The notes beneath the pieces were generated by a model. That model searched no databases. It was not told the origin of the DNA and saw only the letters and a program-made list of their open reading frames with translations. A stretch of 8,589 bases of DNA from JALHNF01 sp039809305 (GTDB lineage Bacteria > Patescibacteriota > Minisyncoccia > Phycocordibacterales > UBA5272): positions 1 to 8,589 of the forward strand of contig JBDHUT010000023.1 in NCBI GenBank assembly GCA_039809305.1, read 5' to 3'. Positions 1 through 7,600 of the stretch are shown piece by piece (positions within the stretch are counted from its first letter, which is position 1; each line of letters starts with the position of its first letter). The position numbers and the translations under genes are program-made.

Positions 1-1
1 T

Positions 2-700
2 GACCAAGAACGGGTGGTGACGTTTCCCACGGGAGGAATACAGGGTCCGAACACAACGTCGATCTACTCGCTTCACAGCGATGTGGTCGACTATCAAGGC
101 TCACACCCATTCGACAAACAATGCTTCCGCATGACACTCGAGCGAAGCGGAGTACCTACAAAAGAGACAGTGGTCGGCAACTTCCCGATCCGGCTCGGCG
201 CAAAGACACTGGTTCGTTCGAAGCCCACAGTAACCATCACCCCAATCGGTGCAACAACCGGCCGAGTGCGTGTCACCACTGACGACGTATTTCGGATCAC
301 TGTCAGTGCCAATATGGCCTACGAAATACTCATCAAAGAGATCGCCCCTCTGATTTCTGGAACCGCTCAAGCTGGAGGTTGCTTCACAGTTGTTGACGAC
401 CTGAGTGGTGAAGCGGTGGGACGAGGTTGGCTCTCAGCGCAAGCGAACATCGCCTGGGAAGTATTTGGTGAACCGAGCTTCGGGGAATTCTTTGTGAGTG
501 CAGGGGCCACACGGAGTTTCCGGATACGGGTTGACAGCAGTACCTTCAACAACAACCCGAACACCTCAGACTCACTGAGCATGCAAATCGCCAACACATG
601 CGACTTCCAATGGGATACAAGCGCCGGAAATTCTGGCGGTCCTGGCTTGTGTCTGGAACCCCAGGTGGTTCCGGTGACAGCAACAGTCAACTACGAGTGA
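2..700 (+). CDS. Secreted/surface beta-sandwich protein, C-terminal part (5' end outside window)
   Basis: The reading frame is open from the first bases of the window (D-Q-E-R before the GTG at 14), so the gene most likely starts upstream and the GTG is internal. Numbering from that GTG gives 228 visible residues. They are rich in Thr, Ser, Val, Asn and Gly, with alternating hydrophobic residues typical of extracellular beta-sandwich domains. There is a module around residues 84-205 (VRVTTDDVFRITVSAN, later FVSAGATRSFRIRVDSS and DSLSMQIAN) and a conserved-looking tail, GLCLEPQVVPVTATVNYE. Four cysteines (C37, C123, C196, C213) could form disulfides. From memory, the spacing and tail resemble large cell-surface proteins common in Parcubacteria; that is recognition, not a search result. 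No enzyme motif is visible. Codons are clearly GC-richer at third positions than in the neighbours. Possible roles are adhesin or pilus/surface-layer component; the specific function is unknown. Confidence 0.7.
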   Translation, partial: DQERVVTFPTGGIQGPNTTSIYSLHSDVVDYQGSHPFDKQCFRMTLERSGVPTKETVVGNFPIRLGAKTLVRSKPTVTITPIGATTGRVRVTTDDVFRITVSANMAYEILIKEIAPLISGTAQAGGCFTVVDDLSGEAVGRGWLSAQANIAWEVFGEPSFGEFFVSAGATRSFRIRVDSSTFNNNPNTSDSLSMQIANTCDFQWDTSAGNSGGPGLCLEPQVVPVTATVNYE

Positions 701-729
701 CCTCACTCAAGGATGAGTAAGTGAGCTCG

Positions 730-768
730 AAAACGGCGCGCAGCAATGCACGCCGTTTTTTCTTTTTT
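730..768 (+). terminator. Intrinsic terminator of the surface-protein gene
   Basis: A 9-bp perfect stem (AAAACGGCG at 730-738 with CGCCGTTTT at 751-759) continues past one mismatch into 3 more pairs (740-742 with 747-749), closed by a GCAA (GNRA-type) tetraloop. It runs directly into a T-rich tract at 756-768. It lies 30 nt after the stop codon. The A-tract on the left arm could give weak termination in the other direction, behind the tRNA, but that side has only four T residues. Confidence 0.88.
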
Positions 769-776
769 AATTTTTG

Positions 777-849
777 AGCCATTGGCCGGAATCGAACCGG
801 CGACCTACTCCTTACCATGGAGTTGCTCTACCATCTGAGCTACAACGGC
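777..849 (-). tRNA. trnT: tRNA-Thr (anticodon GGT)
   Basis: The minus strand folds into a complete 73-nt cloverleaf: acceptor GCCGTTG/CAATGGC (one G-T wobble), D arm GCTC-AGATGGTA-GAGC, anticodon arm ACTCC-ATGGTAA-GGAGT, a 5-nt variable region and T arm GCCGG-TTCGATT-CCGGC. Loop position 33 is T and 34-36 read GGT, which decodes ACC/ACU threonine codons. CCA is not encoded: the base after the acceptor stem is T73 and the next is C, so CCA must be added by the nucleotidyltransferase. U73 differs from the A73 of E. coli threonine tRNAs. The gene starts 51 nt after the UDG stop on the same strand, with no hairpin terminator between, so it may be read through from tlyA-UDG. A weak own promoter (TTTTTC, 17 nt, TACTTT) is possible. 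Confidence 0.95.
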
Positions 850-900
850 ATTATTTCTACAAAAGTACTTCCAAAAGATACCATGAAAAAAACTTTTTTT

Positions 901-1506
901 CTATATAAACTCCTTTAGACTTTCAAAATCTTTTTTGAGCACATCTCGCATACTACCATTATAGAGCGCAACGGCCGGGTGATACAGCGATACAAGTGCC
1001 ACCTCTCCATACGGAAGCTTCCCTTTAAGAACTTTTCCATGTAGTGCCGATATAGGTTGAATCTCTCCTGAAAGGCCGATTTTTTCCATAATATACACCA
1101 TAGAAAATCGCCCAAGCGTTGCAATAACTTTTGGTTGAATAATCTCAAGTTGTCGATCCAAAAATGGACTGTAGATATCTATTTCTTCTTGTGACGGATC
1201 ACGATTATCTTCTGGCCTATCCTTCACAATATTAGTAACGTAGACATCTTTACGTGCAAGACCAATATGTGCACACATTTCATCCAAGAACTTTCCTGAT
1301 GCCCCACAAAAAGGCTTTCCGGTGAGCGCTTCTTTTTTACCAGGCGCTTCGCCAATTATCATAATATGTGCATCATGGTTCCCTTCTCCAATAACAGGGA
1401 AAAAATTATTTTTTGTTCGATACTCATAAAGCGGCGATTCAGTAAACACAACTAGGTCATCTCGAACTTTTTTCAATGATTGAAATTTTTCTTCTTTAGA
1501 GAGCAT
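901..1506 (-). CDS. Family 4-type uracil-DNA glycosylase lacking Fe-S cluster cysteines
   Basis: This enzyme should remove uracil from DNA to start base-excision repair. With the ATG at 1506 the protein has 201 residues. The family signature is clear: EGN at 41-43, GEAPG at 52-56, GKPFCGASG at 63-71, VYVTNIVKDRPEDNRDP at 88-104, and motif B SLYHPA at 173-178 with H176. Family 4 enzymes such as Thermus and Archaeoglobus UDG bind a 4Fe-4S cluster through four cysteines. Here the N-terminal CxxC aligns with F21 and S24, the KCR position is D96, and the fourth Cys position is occupied near Y112. The only cysteines (C67, C78) lie elsewhere. An in-frame TTG at 1551 and ATG at 1515 are alternative starts. 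I prefer 1506 because it overlaps the tlyA stop by only 11 bp and fits the usual N-terminus. No strong Shine-Dalgarno is seen, so it is probably translated by coupling to tlyA. Confidence 0.88.
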   Translation of the reverse strand: MLSKEEKFQSLKKVRDDLVVFTESPLYEYRTKNNFFPVIGEGNHDAHIMIIGEAPGKKEALTGKPFCGASGKFLDEMCAHIGLARKDVYVTNIVKDRPEDNRDPSQEEIDIYSPFLDRQLEIIQPKVIATLGRFSMVYIMEKIGLSGEIQPISALHGKVLKGKLPYGEVALVSLYHPAVALYNGSMRDVLKKDFESLKEFI

Positions 1507-2218
1507 ATGTACCATATAGTAAAAACTCTTTATTGCCGTCACCTCCCACAATTGGCGAAGCTGTCACATCACGAATGATAATACTGTTTTGAGTGGCGCT
1601 TTTGAGTACCTGAGTGATGGCATCTTCTCGAGCAGCTTCGTTTGTAACAATCCCTCCTTTTCCAAGATTCGCCTGCCCAACTTCAAACTGCGGCTTAATA
1701 AGTGCGACAATAAAAGCGCCAGGTGTTACAAATTTTGAAAGTGACGGAAAAATTTTTGAAAGTGAAATAAAAGAAACATCGACAACAATTCCATCTATTT
1801 TCTCTGGAAGTATAGCTTCACGAATGTCAGTTTGCTCCATAAGCACAACTCTCGGATCATTACGTAAACCATCTATCATTTGAAATGTCCCCACATCAAC
1901 CGCATAGACTTTTTGTGCGCCATTTTGTAAAAGACAATCGGTAAATCCGCCCGTAGAAGATCCGACATCTAAAACGGTTTTACCTTGAATATCAACATGG
2001 AAATACTCGAGTGCGTGCTGCAGCTTGACCCCACCACGTGAAGCAAATGGCATCTGCTCCGTAATACGAATAGTATCAGTATCTCCAACTTCTTTGGCAG
2101 GTTTTGTTTCGACAATACCATTTACCAAAACCTTGCCGTGCGCAATTCTGTCTTGTGCCTCGGTACGACTACGAGCAAGATTTCGAGACACAATTGCTAA
2201 ATCCAAACGCTGCTTCAT
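1496..2218 (-). CDS. tlyA: TlyA-family rRNA 2'-O-methyltransferase (S4 domain plus FtsJ-like domain)
   Basis: TlyA methylates ribose 2'-O positions of 16S/23S rRNA using S-adenosylmethionine, and some homologues have also been called hemolysins. The 240-residue protein begins with an S4 RNA-binding domain (about 1-58: MKQRLDLAIVSRNLARSRTE, then GKVLVNG). A Rossmann methyltransferase follows with SAM-binding LDVGSSTGGFTD at 83-94. The FtsJ-type K-D-K-E tetrad can be placed at K65 (SRGGVKL), D147 (VVDVSFIS), K175 (LIKPQFE) and E231 (GNKEFLL). The length is normal for the family. The frame extends upstream to an ATG at 2242, but that would overlap the divergent gene and add eight residues not seen in TlyA proteins; M at 2218 matches the usual MKxRLD start. 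It lies 6 nt after a TATACT box with no Shine-Dalgarno. It overlaps the UDG gene at its 3' end, suggesting one operon of rRNA modification and DNA repair. Confidence 0.95.
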   Translation of the reverse strand: MKQRLDLAIVSRNLARSRTEAQDRIAHGKVLVNGIVETKPAKEVGDTDTIRITEQMPFASRGGVKLQHALEYFHVDIQGKTVLDVGSSTGGFTDCLLQNGAQKVYAVDVGTFQMIDGLRNDPRVVLMEQTDIREAILPEKIDGIVVDVSFISLSKIFPSLSKFVTPGAFIVALIKPQFEVGQANLGKGGIVTNEAAREDAITQVLKSATQNSIIIRDVTASPIVGGDGNKEFLLYGTYAL

Positions 2219-2240
2219 GTAATTAGTATATACTAGAAAC
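2219..2240. promoter_or_regulatory. Symmetric divergent promoter for tlyA and the DUF4105 gene
   Basis: The whole spacer between two divergent ATGs is 22 bp. At its centre is the perfect 12-bp palindrome TAGTATATACTA (2224-2235), which carries TATACT on both strands (2229-2234 on plus, 2230-2225 on minus). Each hexamer ends exactly 6 nt before the A of the corresponding ATG, so transcription would start at or next to the start codon. Neither spacer half holds a Shine-Dalgarno. No convincing -35 box is visible at 16-18 nt in either direction, which would lie inside the opposite gene. A dimeric regulator binding the palindrome is an alternative or additional possibility. Confidence 0.6.
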
Positions 2241-3056
2241 ATGAAAACTCTTTTCTGGTTATGTATTATTATTTGTGTCTTATTTTACATCACAACAATT
2301 TTTCCCAAAAAACCTTCGAACGAACGAAACTGGTCTTTAGATCAGAAAATTCTTTCGACAATAACTAAAAATGGTGACATTGTAAAAATCGAAAATGTAC
2401 GCAATTTTACCTATGCATCAACAACAAGTTACACGCCGAACTATTACACCAGAGAATACGATCTCTTAAAATTAAAAAAAGTTTGGTATATTGTTGAACC
2501 GTTTTCCGGATACAAAGGAGCTGCGCACACGTTTCTTTCTTTTGAATTCGAAGACAATATTTTTCTTGCTGTTTCTGTAGAAATTCGCAAAGAAGTTGGT
2601 GAAAAATTTGATGCAAAGAAAGGATTATTACGAGAATATGAGCTAATGTATGTTTTTGCTGATGAAAAAGATGTAGTGAAACTAAGAACAAATTTTAGAA
2701 AAGATACGGTGTATATGTACCCGGTCCAGACAACACCTGAAAAAGCACGTCTGGTTTTTGAAGACATCATTAATCGAGCACAAATACTTAATACCAATCC
2801 TGAGTTTTACAATACATTCACAAACAATTGCACTACTAATATTATTACTCATGTCAATAACATTAATCCTGGGAGAATTCCACTTTCTTACGCAGCCATA
2901 TTTCCAGAATATTCTGATATAGTCGCACACAGACTTGGACTTATTCCACACAATGTGGCAATAGAAGACATTCGAGCAAAGTACAAAATAAACGAAAAGT
3001 CTGAACTATACGCAGACAGTCCAGACTTTTCTATTAAAATTCGAGAAGATTTTTAA
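2241..3056 (+). CDS. Membrane-anchored DUF4105 (Lnb N-terminal domain-like) protein
   Basis: The 271-residue protein has one N-terminal hydrophobic segment (about residues 3-21), acting as anchor or uncleaved signal, with the rest predicted outside the membrane. Residues about 55-205 match the DUF4105 / Lnb N-terminal periplasmic domain: NFTYAS at 55-60, AAHTFLSFEF at 94-103, VSVEIRKEVGEKF at 111-123, GLLREYELMYV at 128-138, DVVKLRTNFR at 144-153, and FYNTFTNNCTTNI at 189-201. H96, E114 and C197 are the conserved polar residues expected in a thiol-type active site. This family includes the periplasmic domain of the Bacteroides lipoprotein N-acyltransferase Lnb. Whether this protein is an acyltransferase, peptidase or something else cannot be decided from sequence; it lacks the multi-helix membrane part I associate with Lnb. 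The start follows a TATACT box by 6 nt without Shine-Dalgarno. Its stop overlaps the convergent slipin stop. Confidence 0.83.
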   Translation: MKTLFWLCIIICVLFYITTIFPKKPSNERNWSLDQKILSTITKNGDIVKIENVRNFTYASTTSYTPNYYTREYDLLKLKKVWYIVEPFSGYKGAAHTFLSFEFEDNIFLAVSVEIRKEVGEKFDAKKGLLREYELMYVFADEKDVVKLRTNFRKDTVYMYPVQTTPEKARLVFEDIINRAQILNTNPEFYNTFTNNCTTNIITHVNNINPGRIPLSYAAIFPEYSDIVAHRLGLIPHNVAIEDIRAKYKINEKSELYADSPDFSIKIREDF

Positions 3057-3823
3057 CTATTTTTTTTTACAAAACCGTCAAAAGCTTTAAGGACTTCAAC
3101 TGGAACCATATACACAATAGTATTTGATTGATCAGAAGACATATCGTTAATAGATTGCAACGTCCGAAGATGAAGTGCGCCCGGAGTCTCAGCCAAAATA
3201 CGCGCAGCATCTGCCATATTTTTTGCCGCGCCAAGCTCGCCTTCTGAAGTAATAATGACTGCTCGCTTTTCTCGTTCCGCCTCAGCTTGTTTTGCAATAG
3301 TTCGTTCCATTTCTGGCGGTAAACTAATGTCTTTAAGTTCTACATTTTCTACATCAAGACCCCATTCACTCGCCGTCTTTTCCACAATGCTCTGAATACG
3401 TTCTGCGATTTTATCACGCCCTTGGAGGAGCTCATCGAGAGTCACTTCGCCTACCACACTTCGCATAGTAGTCTGAGCAAATTGTTCAACTGCATTTTGA
3501 TAGTACTGTACTTGCAAAATTGCTTTACTCGCATCAATCACTTTGTAATACAAAACAGCGTTTACATTTACCGCAATATTATCCTTAGTAATAGTACGCT
3601 GATCAAGAACATCAACTGCTTTCAAGCGCATATCCACCTTTGTCATACTTTGAAAAATCGGAATCACAACTCTCCAACCTGGCTCAACTATTTCGGTGAA
3701 TCGTCCCATAGTGAACTTGACTCCACGCTGATACTGATTTACCTGACGAATAACAATAAAAAGAATAACGATTCCAAAAATTATAAATGGCATACCAAAA
3801 AATAAAGTAAATAATAGTTCCAT
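3053..3823 (-). CDS. Slipin (stomatin-like SPFH/Band 7 membrane protein)
   Basis: The 256-residue protein has one N-terminal transmembrane segment (about 3-25). An SPFH/Band 7 domain follows (about 28-175): QYQRGVKFTMGRF at 30-42, PGWRVVIPIFQSM at 48-60, VDMRLKAVDV at 63-72, ITKDNIAVNVNAVLYYKV at 78-95, and QTTMRSVVGEVTLDELL at 117-133. Then comes an Ala/Glu-rich helical part (KQAEAEREKRAVI at 178-190) and the slipin tail with ALHLRTLQSIND and VPVEVLKAF. These are typical slipin features at normal length. Such proteins oligomerise at the inner membrane and form scaffolds or microdomains. They are often paired with an NfeD-family protein, but none is present in this window. The gene begins 5 nt after the stop of the upstream Fe-S nuclease gene and is the last of a three-gene minus-strand operon. 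A short AGGG lies too close to the ATG to be a good Shine-Dalgarno. Confidence 0.94.
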   Translation of the reverse strand: MELLFTLFFGMPFIIFGIVILFIVIRQVNQYQRGVKFTMGRFTEIVEPGWRVVIPIFQSMTKVDMRLKAVDVLDQRTITKDNIAVNVNAVLYYKVIDASKAILQVQYYQNAVEQFAQTTMRSVVGEVTLDELLQGRDKIAERIQSIVEKTASEWGLDVENVELKDISLPPEMERTIAKQAEAEREKRAVIITSEGELGAAKNMADAARILAETPGALHLRTLQSINDMSSDQSNTIVYMVPVEVLKAFDGFVKKNS

Positions 3824-3828
3824 ATACC

Positions 3829-4668
3829 CTACTCTACCACATATATATCCTGATTAAATCCACCTATTCCAACATAAGTCACAGATGGATCTTGTTTGAG
3901 AATTTTCTCAAAAGGCTGACAATAAAAACACCCCTTAGATCCTTTTGGGCAAATAAACTCCTGTTTTTCTCGAGCATTTTTTACCTTAAGAGCAACTTCA
4001 AGTACATTACGTCTCGCAGTATCCAGATCAGGCAGCTCTTTTTCAACAACAATGTCATTCTCGAGATACCAGTACGATGCTTTGGTAACCTTTCTTTTCT
4101 GAAGGGCACTACATAAAAGTAAATATATAGGGAGTTGAAGCGAATTCTCACCTTCCTCTTTTTTTCCAGTTTTAAAGTCTATAATGTGGAGAGAGTCTGA
4201 TTCTGGTACATACTCGATCCAGTCCACAAGGCCGTTTAAAATAATATTGTCCTCTTCGCTTAAATAAAAATTAGGATTCATTTCCCCTTTTGGAAGCCTG
4301 ATTCGCTTCTGTGTTAAAAAACGAGGGTCGTTTATAACATTTTTTAGCATCGCAACACCTCGATCTTTATATTCTTTTTCTTGTTCAGAACTTGTAAAAC
4401 CACCTTTAATACCTGTTACTTTTTTCCACACTTCATCAAACCACTCCAATAAGTCTCGATTCATACGCTCTTCACTTGGAAAATCACCTAACCCTTCAAG
4501 TACTTCATGCACTGAAACACCAAGAGAAAGTGAAGGGGTTACAATATTGATTTTTCTCTTCGTCTTAGGATCCTTATATACATTTTTCAGATAATATGCA
4601 CGAGGACATTTTATAAAATCACCCATTGAAGAGTGCGATACCCATACTGCTGTATATTTGTCAGGCAT
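3829..4668 (-). CDS. RecB/Cas4-like PD-(D/E)XK nuclease with probable Fe-S cluster
   Basis: The 279-residue protein has the full PD-(D/E)XK order of RecB-type nucleases: SHSSMGDFIKCPRAYYL at 11-27, H54 in GVSVHEVLEG, D149 in LNGLVDWIE, D164-x-K166 in IIDFKTGKK, and the Q178/Y182 pair in LQLPIYLLL. C21 together with C240, C247 and C250 (CPKGSKGCFYC) resembles the one-plus-three cysteine arrangement that holds a 4Fe-4S cluster in AddB, Cas4 and Dna2 nucleases. The C-terminal spacing is C-x6-C-x2-C rather than the usual C-x2-C-x5-C. It should cut single-stranded DNA ends. The ATG at 4668 lies 8 nt after the stop of the helicase-nuclease gene, so the two are almost certainly co-transcribed. A TATAAA 7 nt before the ATG might be an internal promoter, but the sequence there is AT-rich. 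There is no cas1/cas2 or CRISPR array nearby, so a Cas4 role is unlikely. Confidence 0.88.
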   Translation of the reverse strand: MPDKYTAVWVSHSSMGDFIKCPRAYYLKNVYKDPKTKRKINIVTPSLSLGVSVHEVLEGLGDFPSEERMNRDLLEWFDEVWKKVTGIKGGFTSSEQEKEYKDRGVAMLKNVINDPRFLTQKRIRLPKGEMNPNFYLSEEDNIILNGLVDWIEYVPESDSLHIIDFKTGKKEEGENSLQLPIYLLLCSALQKRKVTKASYWYLENDIVVEKELPDLDTARRNVLEVALKVKNAREKQEFICPKGSKGCFYCQPFEKILKQDPSVTYVGIGGFNQDIYVVE

Positions 4669-4676
4669 ACTATAAT

Positions 4677-7600
4677 TTATATTTTTCCGCTTAATAAGTC
4701 CTCCTCGAACGCAAGGATTCCCTTATAATCTTTCGAATAACTTTCTATGGCAGGAAAATTAAGTGTAATGATTTTTTTGTATACAATCCCAATAAGTTTT
4801 TTAACACGTTCTACATCTTGTATCTCTGGCTCAAGAGAAAGTTCAATAATATTTCTATTCTCATCACCTTCAACATATTCAAGTGTAAGAGCGCTAATTG
4901 GAAACTCTTTAAACCGATTTGAGTTCTCTAAAAGAATCTTATAGAAAATCAGCTGTATTTTTTGATTATGAAGTTTAATTTTTTCATGATCGCTTTTGGC
5001 ACGATCCCACGAATTGAAAGCTTTGCCTGTTTTAAAATCCCGTATCTCTAATTTTTTATTCTCTATACGTAAAAAGTCTAGCTTTCCTGTAAGATGAGCA
5101 CCTTCGAGTACAACTCCTTCATTTTTCATATCTACCTCAACTTGATCTTTATGTGTAAAAAAAGCACTTCGATTTTTATAATATTGGGCAAGAAGCTCGT
5201 GTCCTCTTTGACGTTGCCGTATATCATCATCTTTAGGGAGTCGTGCTCGAGAAAGCGTCCGATCAAATATGCCCACAATATGCTCTAGACTTGGTTTTTC
5301 TCCACCGTAAAATCTTGGATACGTAATAATCTCTTCAATTGCTTTATGAATAGCGCTTCCATACGCACCACTCGGATTAAGTGGCTCTGGGAAACGAAGT
5401 AAATTACGCTCAAGAAAAAGTTCTGGTCCGCCATCTGCAACATTCAGAAAATTTGTGAGATGTGTTACTGGCATTTGATAGTTCTCTACAAGACGTTTAA
5501 AGACAATTTCTTCATCTTGTGTAAATGGCGCTTTTACAAGTGAAAGTACTTGTTCGTGAAGTGCGATTACTTCTTCTTCATTAATACTTTCTTTTTCCTC
5601 TTCATTTTCTTTTGGTACAGAATGAGTGCCAAGATATCTGACCTGTGGTTTGTGAGAAGTAATAAAAAGTGTGTGCTTAGCGCGAGTAATAGCAACGTAC
5701 AAAAGCCGAATGAAATCATCTTCCTCATCACCAGCTGGTGTAAGAAGTGCGCTCAACACAAGTGGTAATGCTATTTTATTTTTCTGTTTCGCAGGCCTCG
5801 CCCAACTCTCTTCATGAGCGTTTATAATATACACTCGTCCAAACTCCAAACCTTTTGCAGAATGTGCGGTATGAAGCGATATTGCGTGCTCGCTTTTTGT
5901 GTACAAAGATGTGGAAATAAGCGGTATTTTGTGTGCTTTATGCATCTCTACAAATGACGCGACATCTTTTACTGTGAGTACTTCACCCTCTTTGTGTTCA
6001 CGCAATGCATCAATGAATGTTTTGAGGCTTGCAAGAAAGTGAACATATTCGTAAGATCGTTCTTTACGAATGGTTTCATTAAAATAAAATTCTTTAAAAC
6101 CACTTTCTTTCATGAATTTTTCGAGCACATGTTCAAGTGGCGTCGTTTGCCCCTCCATAGTAAGAGTTGTCAAAATTTCAAAAGCTTTCTTTAGTCTCTC
6201 ATCAGTACTTGTAAGCAATGCTTTACCCCAAGAAACATGCTCTTTTTTTACAACTTCAGCAATAATGAAAAGAGAAACACGTGAAATACCCCAAAATGAA
6301 AACGATAGTATGTATGGCAAGAGATCATTGCGACTTCCTTCATATGAAAGTCCCGAGCTTACATACTCGCACACAACAATGAGCTCTTGTATGTGAGGCT
6401 CGTCAAACACATTTGCCTTTTTGGTGTATGTATAGGGAATGTTTTGATGATCCAAAAAAGGAAGTATTGCTTGTAGCTGCTTGTGCTCTCGAGCAATAAT
6501 CACAATTTCTTCTGCGCGTTCTCCTTCATCAAGAGCATTTCGTATACCTTGTGCGACAAAATTATACTCTTCTAAGTCAGATAGAAATGGCAGTACATTC
6601 ACTTTTCCTTCTGGTAATTCTTTATTTTCTGAACTTAAAACTTTTGTAATATCTGCGTATTTATTTTCAAGTCGAATGACACCTTGAGTAACCACAGTGC
6701 GGGCAAGCGCAAGTACATCTTTGGTAGAGCGATAATTTTTATCGAGTACAATCGTTTGCACATCTTTATATAATACATCCCGAAAATGCATCATGTGTGA
6801 TATTTCAGCCCCTTGGAATTTATAAATAGCTTGATCGTCGTCGCCCACCACACACACATTTGCCCTCCCTTCATACACCGGGTTTTGCGTAATAGCTCGC
6901 ACCACGCTCATTTGTGCTTCGTTTGTATCCTGAAACTCATCAACGAGTACATATTGGTATTGTTCTTCGATCTCAGCCCGCAATACATCGTGCATTTTTA
7001 ATGCGTGTGAGACATCAATGATCATGTCGTCGTAATCATAATACCCACGAGCATGCAGTGCTTTTATATATGACTCATACATGTCCGCCATTGCACGCAT
7101 AATATCTACCTTTGCATAATCCTTAGGAATTCTTTTTTCTTCCACCTTTACCGTGTATGTATTTTGCCACTTTGTAAGGCTGGCTGTTTTATTTTCGTCG
7201 AGCGCTTTTTCTAAAGCTGGGGTAAGTGTCGCAAGAAGTGCACGTGCTGTTACATTTTCTGAAAGTGTTTGAAGTTTTTTCTTTACACATGTCACATCTT
7301 CAATACTTGCTTTTGCGCGCATGTTTTCTGGCCATAATGAAAGAATGTCCTGTACTGCATCATAATCAGCAAGTACCGCCTCAAGTGCTATGCGAAACTC
7401 CTCTGGCGTGTATCCTCCGTTTTTAATATGTTTAATACGTTCTTTTACATCATACAAATACACATACCCTGTTTCTGGGTGAAAACTTGCAAGTGGATGC
7501 TTGTGTGGGAGAGCAGAAAATAGAGACTCAAGAATTTCTGCACGTACTACGTCGGGAATATTTCTAAATGTAGCTGCATTATAGAAATATTCTGGAAAGC

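Noticed and set aside
94..690. Minus-strand frames under the surface-protein gene
   Set aside because: They lack recognisable domains and start signals, and their residue content mirrors the plus-strand codons.
885..900. A-tract/T-tract palindrome after the UDG stop as a terminator
   Set aside because: A run of A followed by a C and a run of T leaves no usable loop and no GC stem, so it cannot act as an ordinary intrinsic terminator.
1507..1551. Longer N-terminus for the UDG, starting at a TTG (1551) or ATG (1515)
   Set aside because: It would deepen the overlap with tlyA and add residues not typical of family 4 UDGs. The purine-rich GGGAGGTG there encodes the conserved glycines of TlyA (GGDGNKEF).
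2219..2242. tlyA starting at the ATG at 2242
   Set aside because: This would place the start inside the divergent gene and the promoter palindrome, and the extra eight residues are not part of the S4 domain.
3829..4668. Cas4 of a CRISPR system
   Set aside because: No repeats or cas1/cas2 are in the window, and the gene is locked in an operon with a repair helicase.
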